64,000 nucleotides of DNA from UBA5066 sp048500275. GTDB lineage: Bacteria > Acidobacteriota > Thermoanaerobaculia > UBA5066. The stretch is taken from NCBI GenBank assembly GCA_048500275.1, contig JASNYI010000001.1, positions 248,001-312,000 of the forward strand, given 5' to 3'. A program made the position numbers and the translations under genes. The notes below the pieces were generated by a model. That model did no database searches and was not told where the DNA came from. It saw nothing but the letters and a program-made list of their open reading frames with translations. Numbering within the stretch: the first letter of the stretch is position 1; each line of letters opens with the position of its first letter. Of the stretch, positions 16,112-23,876 are shown piece after piece.

Positions 16112-17121
16112 GGAAATCGGCCCTCCTCGGCATCGCCGGCGGCGCCCTGGCGCTCGCCGTCCTCGCGGGGCCGGCGCGCGCCCACGAGGTCCGCCCCGGC
16201 TTCCTCGAGCTGCGCGAGACGGCTCCCGAGACGTACTCGTTCCTCTGGAAGAAGCCGACCGGCGGCGAGATCGAGATCGCAATCGCTCCCGTCGTCCCCG
16301 ACGGGTGCCGGCTCTTCACCCCCGACCGGCAGCAGCTCACCCCGGGGGCGTTCGTGGTGAAGGGAACCCTCACCTGCACGGGCGGCCTCGCCGGCCGGAC
16401 GATCGCCGTCGCGGGGCTCGAGACGACCGTCACCGACGTCCTCGTCCGTCTCCACCACGCCGACGGACGGCTCGAGAGCCACCTCCTCCGTCCGGCGAAT
16501 CCCTCCGTGACGCTCGGCGGCGTCACGAGCGCCGCCCAACGGGCCCTGGGCTACGTCCAGCTCGGTGTCCAGCACATCGTCCTCGGCGTGGACCACCTCC
16601 TCTTCGTCCTCGGGCTGCTCCTCATCGTCTCGGACCGCTGGACGCTCGTGAAGACGATCACGTCGTTCACCCTCGCCCACAGCATCACCCTGGCGATCGC
16701 GACGCTCGGCTACGCGAGCGCGCCGCTCCCGCCGCTCAACGCCGCGATCGCGCTCAGCATCCTCTTCCTCGGCCCGGAGATCGTCCGCGTCTGGCGCGGC
16801 GACACGAGCTTCACGATCCGGCACCCGTGGGTCGTCGCGTTCGCGTTCGGCCTCCTCCACGGGTTCGGCTTCGCCTCGGGCCTTTCGGCCATGGGCCTCC
16901 CGAAGGCGGAGATCCCGCTCGCGCTCCTCCTCTTCAACGTCGGCGTCGAGATCGGACAGGTCGTCTTCGTCCTCCTCGTCGTCCTCCTCGAACGCTCCTT
17001 CCGCGTCCTCGAGGTCCGCTGGCCGCGCGTCGTCGAGCAGCTGCCGGGCTACGCCGTCGGGACTCTCGGGGCCTACTGGACCATCCAGAGAACGCTCGTC
17101 CTCCTCGGGGGAATCCGATGA
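16108..17121 (+). CDS. HupE/UreJ family membrane protein, long form
   Basis: 337 aa. Start GTG at 16108 overlaps the upstream TGA. Signal peptide (residues 1-25), an exported beta-rich domain (HEVRPGFLELRET to about residue 140), then six or so membrane segments with the HupE/UreJ motif (GVQHIVLGVDHLLFVLGLLL) and a second His motif LLHGFGFASGL. The family is linked to nickel or cobalt uptake for hydrogenase and urease, but no such enzyme is in the window. The metal is therefore undetermined. Confidence 0.85.
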   Translation: MRKSALLGIAGGALALAVLAGPARAHEVRPGFLELRETAPETYSFLWKKPTGGEIEIAIAPVVPDGCRLFTPDRQQLTPGAFVVKGTLTCTGGLAGRTIAVAGLETTVTDVLVRLHHADGRLESHLLRPANPSVTLGGVTSAAQRALGYVQLGVQHIVLGVDHLLFVLGLLLIVSDRWTLVKTITSFTLAHSITLAIATLGYASAPLPPLNAAIALSILFLGPEIVRVWRGDTSFTIRHPWVVAFAFGLLHGFGFASGLSAMGLPKAEIPLALLLFNVGVEIGQVVFVLLVVLLERSFRVLEVRWPRVVEQLPGYAVGTLGAYWTIQRTLVLLGGIR

Positions 17122-17711
17122 AGCACGACCCGCTCCCGCGATCCCTGGCGCTCGCCGCGACCCTCTGGCCCGCTCTCGCCCTCGCCCACGTCGGGCAGGG
17201 GCGCGCCGAGGGCTTCCTCGCGGGCCTTTCCCACCCGGTCTCCGGCCTCGACCACGTCCTCGCGATGGTCGCCGTCGGGCTCTGGGGAGCGCAGCTCGGG
17301 GCCCCGGCGATCTGGCTCCTGCCCGTCACCTTCCCGATCGTCATGGCCTTCGGCGGGATGCTCGGCCTCGCCGGGATGCCCCTGCCGGGAGTCGAGGCCG
17401 CGATCGCGCTCTCCGGGATCCTCCTCGGCCTCGCGGTCCTCGCCGAGTGGCGGCCGCCGCTCCCCCTCGCGGCGGTGATCGTCGGCTTCTTCGCGGTCTT
17501 CCACGGGCACGCGCACGGGGCCGAGCTCCCCGCGGGCGCGAGCGGCCTGACCTACAGCATCGGCTTCGTGGCGGCGACGGGGACGCTCCACGCCGTCGGG
17601 ATCGGCATCGGCGTGATCCACCGCTGGGGCTGGGGCCGCGTGGCGCTCCGGCTCGCCGGGGCGGTCGTCGCCGCGGGCGGGGCCTTCTTCCTCTGGAGGG
17701 CGCTCGCGTGA
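17118..17711 (+). CDS. hupE: HupE/UreJ family protein, short classic form
   Basis: 197-aa protein with ATG at 17118 overlapping the preceding stop (ATGA). Signal peptide, then AHVGQGRAEGFLAGLSHPVS followed by GLDHVLAMVAVGLWG, the defining H-x4-5-DH motif, then FHGHAHGAELP. Six to seven membrane segments. Likely a secondary metal (nickel/cobalt-type) permease. It is the middle of three adjacent HupE-like genes. Confidence 0.88.
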   Translation: MKHDPLPRSLALAATLWPALALAHVGQGRAEGFLAGLSHPVSGLDHVLAMVAVGLWGAQLGAPAIWLLPVTFPIVMAFGGMLGLAGMPLPGVEAAIALSGILLGLAVLAEWRPPLPLAAVIVGFFAVFHGHAHGAELPAGASGLTYSIGFVAATGTLHAVGIGIGVIHRWGWGRVALRLAGAVVAAGGAFFLWRALA

Positions 17712-18307
17712 GGCGCGTCGGCCGGGCGCTCGCGGCCGCGGCTCCGTTCGCCCTCTGGCCGGCGGCGGCGGAGGCGCACCTCGTCAACACGGGCCTGGGG
17801 CCGTTCTACGACGGCGTCTCCCACTTCGGCCTGACGCCCGAGGACCTCCTTCCCGCGCTCGCCCTCGCCCTCCTCGCGGGGCAGCGGGGGGCGCGCGCGG
17901 GGCGGGCCGTGCTCTTCGCTCTCTCCGCCGCCTGGCTCCTCGGCGGCCTCGCGGGCCTCGCCGTCCCGACGGTCGAGTCGGCCACGGCCCTCACGACCGT
18001 CTCGTTCCTCCTCCTCGGCGGCCTCGTCGCCGCGGAGGCGCCGCTCCGGCCGTCCGTCACGGCCGGCCTCGCCGTCGTCGTCGGCCTCGTTCACGGCTAC
18101 CTGAACGGCGCCGCGATGTCCCAGGCGAAGCTCGGCGCCCTCGGCCTCGCGGGAATCGTCTCGACGCTCTTCGTCGTCGTGGCGCTCGCCGCCGCGGCCG
18201 TCGTGGCGACTCGCGTTCCCTGGGGCCGCGTCGCCGTCCGGGTCGCCGGCAGCTGGATCGCCGCCGTCGGCCTCCTCCTCCTCGGCTGGTCCCTCCGCCC
18301 GGCCTGA
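17708..18307 (+). CDS. third HupE/UreJ-like membrane protein
   Basis: 199-aa protein, start GTG at 17708 overlapping the hupE stop (GTGA). It has a signal peptide (ending AEAH), a shortened motif (GPFYDGVSHFGLTPEDLLPA) and six hydrophobic segments, including a His-containing GLVHGYLNGAAM. It is more divergent than its two neighbours: the DH pair of the first motif is replaced by the SHFGLTPED segment. Last gene of the operon. Confidence 0.78.
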   Translation: MRRVGRALAAAAPFALWPAAAEAHLVNTGLGPFYDGVSHFGLTPEDLLPALALALLAGQRGARAGRAVLFALSAAWLLGGLAGLAVPTVESATALTTVSFLLLGGLVAAEAPLRPSVTAGLAVVVGLVHGYLNGAAMSQAKLGALGLAGIVSTLFVVVALAAAAVVATRVPWGRVAVRVAGSWIAAVGLLLLGWSLRPA

Positions 18308-18322
18308 CGCACGTTCCCTCGA

Positions 18323-18328
18323 TATGAT
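18323..18328 (+). promoter_or_regulatory. candidate -10 element upstream of small lipoprotein gene
   Basis: TATGAT about 60 bp upstream of the ATG at 18390, after the HupE operon stop. No good -35 is visible. Confidence 0.25.
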
Positions 18329-18389
18329 TCTCCGAGCCACTCTCCCACCTCCGACACCCCGCTTCTTCAGAAACCCGAGAGGAGCTGAC

Positions 18390-18878
18390 ATGACCGCAGT
18401 CAAAGCCCCGTTCCGCCTGCTCGCCGCCGCCCTGGCCTTCACGACGCTCGGGTGCCAGCCCAAGCCCGTCACGTTCGATCCCCAGGATCCCGCCGTGACG
18501 GCCCAGATCGAAGCCTCGCTGAAGCAGGCCATGGAGGGCGCGGCCGCGGTCGACGCGGAGAAGGCGCTCGCGGTGTCGACCCGGGACGAGGACTTCACGT
18601 TCCTGACCGGCGACGTGATGCTCGTCGGCTACGACGAGACCCTGCCCCGCTTCAAGAACACCTACGCGAAGCTGCAGAAGCAGCACACCGAGATCCTCTC
18701 GAGCCGGGTCCGGCTCCTCTCTCCCGACGTCGCCCTCGTGACCGCGGTCGGCGAGGGAACTTACACGGACACGGCCGGCTTCACGTCCGAGCCGGTCGGC
18801 CTCGGGGCCACGCTCGTCTTCGTCCGCAGGAACGGGGAGTGGCGAGCCGTCCACTTCCACCAGTCCGTCGCCAAGTAG
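18390..18878 (+). CDS. lipoprotein with SnoaL/DUF4440-like (NTF2) fold
   Basis: 162-aa protein; ATG at 18390 behind GAGAGGAG. Lipobox AFTTLGC (Cys 21). The mature part starts with a helix (VTAQIEASLKQAMEGAAAVD) and has a beta-sheet half (LVTAVGEGTYTD, ATLVFVRRNGEWRAVHFHQS) typical of the NTF2-like SnoaL/DUF4440 group. No catalytic assignment is possible. Upstream ATG 18324 has no signal role and was rejected. Confidence 0.72.
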   Translation: MTAVKAPFRLLAAALAFTTLGCQPKPVTFDPQDPAVTAQIEASLKQAMEGAAAVDAEKALAVSTRDEDFTFLTGDVMLVGYDETLPRFKNTYAKLQKQHTEILSSRVRLLSPDVALVTAVGEGTYTDTAGFTSEPVGLGATLVFVRRNGEWRAVHFHQSVAK

Positions 18879-18908
18879 CCCGGCACGCTATCCGTGGAGA
18901 GAAGAAAC

Positions 18909-19445
18909 ATGCGAACCGTCGCAGCGCTCGTCCTCGCCCTCACCGCCGCTCCGCTCGCCGCCCAGACCGTCGCGCCGGCGCCGCCGCCCGCCGCCAAGCC
19001 CACCCTCGCCCAGCTGGGCCTCTTCATCTACCCGGCGAAGGGCCAGACCCCTGACCAGCAGAAGGCCGACGAAACCGCCTGCTCCCAGTGGGCCGAGACC
19101 CAGACGGGGCTCGTCCCGACGGCCGGGACGGTGGACACCGACGCCGCGGCGAAGGCCGCCCAGCAGCAGGCCGCCCAGCAGACGAAGGGCGCGGCCGTCA
19201 AGGGCGCCGCCAAGGGCGCCGCCGCCGGAGCCGCCATCGGCGCGATCGCGGGAGACACGGGCGAGGGCGCGGCGATCGGGGCCGTCGCGGGAGCCATGGG
19301 CGGCCGGCGCGCCAAGAAGCAGGCCGAGGCGCAGGCCGCGAAGGCCGGCGCCCAGCAGGCCACCCAGGCGAGCCAGCAGGCGATCGAGACCTTCAAGAAG
19401 GCCGCGGGGGCCTGCCTCGAGGGACGCGGGTACACGGTGAAGTAG
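18909..19445 (+). CDS. exported glycine-zipper protein
   Basis: 178 aa, signal peptide (residues 1-20). The central region 95-135 is a glycine-zipper (GAAKGAAAGAAIGAIAGDTG then EGAAIGAVAGAMGG), seen in YMGG-type and 17-kDa-antigen-like envelope proteins. It is flanked by Ala/Gln-rich helices and three Cys (CSQW near the middle, CLEG near the end). Probably associated with the outer membrane. Function unknown. Confidence 0.72.
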   Translation: MRTVAALVLALTAAPLAAQTVAPAPPPAAKPTLAQLGLFIYPAKGQTPDQQKADETACSQWAETQTGLVPTAGTVDTDAAAKAAQQQAAQQTKGAAVKGAAKGAAAGAAIGAIAGDTGEGAAIGAVAGAMGGRRAKKQAEAQAAKAGAQQATQASQQAIETFKKAAGACLEGRGYTVK

Positions 19446-19476
19446 GAGCGACAGGCGGAGCGAGGAGGCGGCTCGG

Positions 19477-19731
19477 TCACCCGGGCTGGTCGGCCCGTCC
19501 GGCGGGTGCCGGGACCCGCCTCCGGACCTGCTCACGCTCCCACGAGGCGCGGTGGAGGTTCGCTTCCTCCATCGAGCGGAACTTCCGGACGCCCGGTGTG
19601 AAGCGCCAGGGACGGAGCCCGTAGGCCAGCTCCGTCAGGTCGCAGGCGATGCGCAGGTTCTCGGGGTCGAGCGGAGGAAGCGGCCTGGCGGCCGGCATGT
19701 CGGCGACGTGTCGGTACCTGCGCACCGGCAT
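19477..19731 (-). CDS. 84-aa protein paired with nucleotidyltransferase
   Basis: Small soluble protein (residues 20-70: LDPENLRIACDLTELAYGLR, RKFRSMEEANLHRASWEREQ) with a Pro/Arg-rich C-terminus. Its ATG shares one base with the TGA of the nucleotidyltransferase gene, so translation is coupled. No family is recognised. By position it could be the partner of a toxin-antitoxin-like or modifying pair, but nothing in the sequence proves this. Confidence 0.5.
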   Translation of the reverse strand: MPVRRYRHVADMPAARPLPPLDPENLRIACDLTELAYGLRPWRFTPGVRKFRSMEEANLHRASWEREQVRRRVPAPAGRADQPG

Positions 19732-20207
19732 CAGTCGCCCTCCAGGTCGAAGGCGGCCCGGATTCGGGCCGCGTCCGCACGGTCCTGAGGCCGCACGGTG
19801 TCCCTCTTCATCCGGTAGAGCATCTGCGGCGTCGCGACCCGGACCGGGAGGTCGCCGAGCGCGATGACCTCCGAGCCGGCCGCCACGTCCTGGTAGCAGA
19901 AGGCCTCGCCAAGCCGGGTGAGGATGTCCATCGAAAAGCGGGCATGCGGCGGGACGTACTCGACGGCAGGGTAGTCGCCTGCGAGCTCGGCGGCGTCGAT
20001 CTCGTCCACGTTCGGGTCGTCGTAGAGCGCCCTCAACGCCCGCTTGAGCTTCTCGATGTTCTCCCTTTCGGGGGAGACGAAGAAGTCCATGTCGTGCGTC
20101 GCCCGCGGCAGCCCCTGCGCCGCCATCGCCATCGAGCCGATGAGGACGAACTCGACGCCTTCGGCCACGAGCGCGGCCAGGATCTCGCGGGCTTCTTCGA
20201 TCGTCAT
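19731..20207 (-). CDS. nucleotidyltransferase of the AbiEii/MNT-like superfamily
   Basis: 158-aa protein with LIGSMAMAAQGLPRATHDMD, matching the G-S-x(n)-D-x-D pattern of the polymerase-beta-type nucleotidyltransferase fold, then FFVSPE. The C-terminal part (RVATPQMLYRMKRDTVRPQD) resembles the region after the catalytic domain in AbiEii-like proteins. These often modify nucleic acid or a partner protein. First gene of a two-gene unit. A short palindrome (CCGAAG-gata-CTTCGG, 20220-20235) lies just upstream and might be an operator. Confidence 0.75.
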   Translation of the reverse strand: MTIEEAREILAALVAEGVEFVLIGSMAMAAQGLPRATHDMDFFVSPERENIEKLKRALRALYDDPNVDEIDAAELAGDYPAVEYVPPHARFSMDILTRLGEAFCYQDVAAGSEVIALGDLPVRVATPQMLYRMKRDTVRPQDRADAARIRAAFDLEGD

Positions 20208-20310
20208 GCCTGGTCTCTTCCGAAGGATACTTCGGCCGGACGGAAGAGGCCGCGCCCGATCGGGATTCAGGCGAAGAGGCCCGCGGAGCGCGCGCCGCCC
20301 GGCGGATTCG

Positions 20311-21591
20311 TCAACGGACCCGGGAACGGCTCCCGAAGCCCTGGAGGTCGCTCGCCCCGGCGAGGACGCGGTCGTCCGGGTTCGGCCAGGCGCCGTCGAG
20401 CGTCGTCTCCAGGAGGACGACCTCGTGCCGCAGGGCCTCCGCCCGCTCGGGCGGGACGACGCGCAGGAGCTGGTCGTACATGGCGCGGAGCCTTCGGGTG
20501 ACCTGAGGGTTCGTCGCCCCGTAGATCCGCAGCTCGGTGGCGGCGAGCGTGACGAAGTCCTCCCAGTCGGGTGTGCGGTAGACGAGGCGCACCGCGCCCG
20601 TCGCGTCGCGCACGACGCCGGTGTCGAGCTGGCGCCGGCTCACGAGGTTCAGAAGGTGGTGGAGCTGGTCGACGGCGAGGACGCCGGTCGTCGGGTCGTT
20701 GATCGCCGGGGAGAGAGCCTTGCTCGCGATGTCGACGATGATCCGGAAGCCGAACGCGGGGTCCTGCTCCATCGTCCGCTCGACGCCGAGCGCCACGCTG
20801 GCGCACAGCTCCCGCTCGTCCACGGTCGATGCCCCGGGGCCGTAGAGGCGGAAGAGCGGGTCGCCGACCGCGAGGAAGTCGCCCACCTGTGGCACGAGCT
20901 CGACGGTGCAGCCGGCGCGTTCCGCGAGGGCGCTCAGGCCCTCGGCGTCGAAGGCGAGGACGACCCCGGAGGACTTCCGCTGCAGCACCGCCCTGTCGGG
21001 GCGGCTCGAATCGAGCGACAGCGCCGCGTGCTCCCCTCCCTCGGGCGTGAACGGCCGGGGGTACATGGCGTCGAGGACGTCCCGCGTGTCCGCGGCCACC
21101 TTCGTCATCAGGATTCCGGGGCGGAACGCCTCGCCGATGCGCTGGACGAGGTAGACGAAGATGCCGAGGCTCGCGAGGCTCGTGGCGACGGTGATCGCCA
21201 CCGGGAGCTGGGGGACCCGGTCGCCGATTCGCGAGAGAGCCGCGAGACCGAACGTGTAGGAGAAGACGAAGACCGACAGGGTGACCTTGAGAAGCGGCGC
21301 GCGGAAGATCCTGGCGATGATTCTCGGGGAGAGCTGGCCGCCCGCGACCTGGATCGCGAGCAGCAGGATGCTGAACGAGAAGACGATGAGGGCGAGGATC
21401 GAGGAGGAGAGTCCCGAGGCGACCGAGCTGGCGCCGGCGGCCGAGAAGCCGAGGAGCGTCCACTGCGTATGGTCGTCGATCCACCGGACGACCGGCGCCG
21501 CGACGAGCGCGAGGACGATGCTCGCGACCGGCGGGAGGAAGAGGGCCGAACGCAGGTAGAGCCGGACGCGGTGGCGCGTGAGCCAGGTCAT
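20311..21591 (-). CDS. DUF2254 family membrane protein
   Basis: 426-aa inner-membrane protein. Four predicted membrane segments occupy roughly residues 15-165 (ALFLPPVASIVLALVAAP, SSSILALIVFSFSILLLAIQ, LSVFVFSYTFGLAAL, AITVATSLASLGIFVYLVQR). The family motif QVAGGQLSPRIIARIFRA lies in the first loop, and DIASKALSPAINDPTTG in the soluble C-terminal domain. DUF2254 has no assigned function. It lies 42 bp behind an outer-membrane barrel gene on the same strand. Confidence 0.9.
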   Translation of the reverse strand: MTWLTRHRVRLYLRSALFLPPVASIVLALVAAPVVRWIDDHTQWTLLGFSAAGASSVASGLSSSILALIVFSFSILLLAIQVAGGQLSPRIIARIFRAPLLKVTLSVFVFSYTFGLAALSRIGDRVPQLPVAITVATSLASLGIFVYLVQRIGEAFRPGILMTKVAADTRDVLDAMYPRPFTPEGGEHAALSLDSSRPDRAVLQRKSSGVVLAFDAEGLSALAERAGCTVELVPQVGDFLAVGDPLFRLYGPGASTVDERELCASVALGVERTMEQDPAFGFRIIVDIASKALSPAINDPTTGVLAVDQLHHLLNLVSRRQLDTGVVRDATGAVRLVYRTPDWEDFVTLAATELRIYGATNPQVTRRLRAMYDQLLRVVPPERAEALRHEVVLLETTLDGAWPNPDDRVLAGASDLQGFGSRSRVR

Positions 21592-21633
21592 CGGGCCTTC
21601 GTCTCCCTGTCGCCTGCCGCGGCGTCCGATTCC

Positions 21634-22500
21634 CTAGAAAACGAGGGAGAGGTAGACCATCGGTCCGTCGTACCGGTAATCGAGCTCGGTCGTGCGGTCG
21701 GCCTGCTTCTCGACGGTCAGGTCCATGTAGTCGTAAGCCGCGCCGAAACCGACGTTCGTCCAGGGGTAATAGTCGAGGGCCACCCTCCACTGGAATGAGC
21801 TCGCCTTCACGTCGTCGATCGTGGCCCCGACGCCCCGGACCCGGGCGGTCAGGAGGAGGTCGGGAGCGATCGTGTAGCGGAACTGGGCTCCGATCGCAGG
21901 GACCGGGGCGGTCAGGCTTCGGTCCTCGGAGGAGAAGGTCTCCGTCGTGGAGCCGCCGCCGCCGGTGATCGTCCCCGTGCCTTCGAACTCCGACCTGTGG
22001 AACAGCGCGGAGAGGCCGAGCTGCAGGCCCGCCTCGAACTTCGGCGTGTTCCAGAAGGAGTAGCCGTAGTACAGCTCGACCAGCGAGGCCTTCAGGCGAG
22101 AGTCGAGAGTCGCCCCGGCGTGGTAGGTCGTATCGTCGATCGTGATGTCGCGCTCGATCACGTGGTTCGCCTTCCGGTTCCACCCCGTGTACGCGAAGTC
22201 GAGCCGGGCGTGCCGGCCGAGGCGCCAGTACCCGTCGGCGCGGAAGTTGGCCTGGTTCGAGCTGAGGCCGAGGTCGTCCTCGAGGTTCACCTCGGTTCCC
22301 CGTCCCGTCGTCGGCGAGTCGATCCGGATCGTCGTCGTGAATTTCTGGAAGAAGCCTCCGACGTCGAGACGGAGCCGCTCGTCCATCCCCTTTATGCCGA
22401 CCCAGTCCGAAGGAGCCTGGGCCACTCCCTGATGGGCGCCGAGGAGCAGGAAAAGAGCGACCGCGGTAAACGCAATTGCAGAGACGCGACGTGATCTCAT
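21634..22500 (-). CDS. outer-membrane beta-barrel protein, unknown
   Basis: 288 aa. ATG at 22500 behind AGGAG, signal peptide ending GVAQ. The mature protein is strand-rich (LDVGGFFQKFTTTIRID, LGRHARLDFAYTGWNRKA, PMVYLSLVF with terminal Phe). It contains NLEDDLGL, which I associate with a group of small barrels annotated only as outer membrane proteins. It precedes DUF2254. Confidence 0.72.
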   Translation of the reverse strand: MRSRRVSAIAFTAVALFLLLGAHQGVAQAPSDWVGIKGMDERLRLDVGGFFQKFTTTIRIDSPTTGRGTEVNLEDDLGLSSNQANFRADGYWRLGRHARLDFAYTGWNRKANHVIERDITIDDTTYHAGATLDSRLKASLVELYYGYSFWNTPKFEAGLQLGLSALFHRSEFEGTGTITGGGGSTTETFSSEDRSLTAPVPAIGAQFRYTIAPDLLLTARVRGVGATIDDVKASSFQWRVALDYYPWTNVGFGAAYDYMDLTVEKQADRTTELDYRYDGPMVYLSLVF

Positions 22501-22697
22501 GGACCACTCCTTTCCGTTTGCGTATTCATTATCGCCCGGCCGCACACCCGGCGAGAAGGATCCTCCTTCCCCTTTGGGCAGGACCCCAGCGATGGAGGCC
22601 GATCCTCGACCGCGAGGATTTCCGAGGAGTGCCAGTCTGCCCGTCCACGGTTCGCCGACGGCTCCACGCCGGGCTGGACGCGCGCGCCCCGAGGCCT

Positions 22698-23876
22698 TCA
22701 GAACGAGCTGCCCGCCACGACGTAGATCGCGTACTCCTCAGGGCCCTTCGCCACGTCGATCCCCGCCTGGAGGCCGAGGCGCCTCGCGACGAGGTAGCGG
22801 AAGCCGAACCCGCCGGCGTTCACTCTGTCACCCTCCTTCGAGAGGCCCGGGGCGTCGTCCGTCCACCCCGCCCCGCCGAACGCGACGAGCCACCACCGCT
22901 TCCGGACGTTCCAGCGCACCTCGCCGTCGACGGAGGCCGCCGTGTCGCCCTGGTAGCGCATGACCGGGATTCCCTTCAGCGAGAGGAACGGGAGCGCGTA
23001 GAAGGGCGGGTCTCCCGAGACCCCCTGCGCCTGGAGGCGAACGGCGAGGACGAGGCGGGGGTTCGGATCCCAGTAGGAACGCGCCGTGACGCTGTACCGC
23101 TCGTAGTCGTTGTCACCGCCGATCCAGGAACCGAGGAACATCGCGGAGGCCTTCACGTTGAAACCGCTGCTCGGCGTCAGCGTGTTGTCCCGGGCGTCCC
23201 ACTCGACGAAGGGACCGAGGCCCGCCTCGGTCGAGTCGAACTCGGCCTTCGGGATACCGGCGGGCGCCTCCGGCAGATCGAAGCTCACCGTCTGGTCGAG
23301 CCAGAGGAACCGGAGCCCCGCGAAGAGATCGGTCTTCCCGACGCGGCGTCCGAGCTCCTGGTAGACCGTCCAGCCGTCCATGTTGAACTGGAAGGAGCGG
23401 CCGTTCGCGCCGTAGTAGTCGAGCGTCGGCGAGAGCCATCCGGCTGCCGCCTTGTAGCGCCAACGGTCACCCTTCCAGTGGCCGATGTAGGCGCCGAGCG
23501 CGGCCCAGGTCCCGTTCTCGGTCAGGCCCCCGCCCAGCACCGCGACGTCGGGCGGAACCGGCCTCCCGCTCGCGCCCGGCGGGGCCTTCAGGGCGCCCGC
23601 GAGGCCTCCCCCGCTGAAGTGAACGAGCGCCACGGCGACGCCGAAGCCGACGGCCGGCTCGGTGATCGGCGAGATGAGGGGGAGGACGCCGGTTCGCGTC
23701 GCGAGCCAGCCGCTCAGGTCGATGGCGCCGTCTTCGGGGTCGCGGAAGAGCGACGGCCTGGCCGCCGCGGGCTCCTCGGCCGCGACCGCGGGCGCCAGCA
23801 GGAGGGCGAGGAGGACGAGGAGGCCCTGGAGCCGCCGCGGGAGACGCCGGGCATCGGTCCTCCAGTCTCTCCGCAT
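22698..23876 (-). CDS. BamA/TamA-like outer-membrane protein without POTRA domains
   Basis: 392 aa. Signal peptide (LLVLLALLLAPAVAAE), then a short periplasmic stretch and a barrel in surface-antigen D15 style, with repeated strand pairs, GPFVEWDARDNTLTPSSGFN and the closing GIDVAKGPEEYAIYVVAGSSF. ARDNTLTPSSG is typical of the BamA/TamA-family barrel. Full BamA is 750-800 aa with five POTRA domains; none is present here. The ATG shares its first base with the TGA of the SulP gene upstream, so the two are co-translated. Confidence 0.8.
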   Translation of the reverse strand: MRRDWRTDARRLPRRLQGLLVLLALLLAPAVAAEEPAAARPSLFRDPEDGAIDLSGWLATRTGVLPLISPITEPAVGFGVAVALVHFSGGGLAGALKAPPGASGRPVPPDVAVLGGGLTENGTWAALGAYIGHWKGDRWRYKAAAGWLSPTLDYYGANGRSFQFNMDGWTVYQELGRRVGKTDLFAGLRFLWLDQTVSFDLPEAPAGIPKAEFDSTEAGLGPFVEWDARDNTLTPSSGFNVKASAMFLGSWIGGDNDYERYSVTARSYWDPNPRLVLAVRLQAQGVSGDPPFYALPFLSLKGIPVMRYQGDTAASVDGEVRWNVRKRWWLVAFGGAGWTDDAPGLSKEGDRVNAGGFGFRYLVARRLGLQAGIDVAKGPEEYAIYVVAGSSF

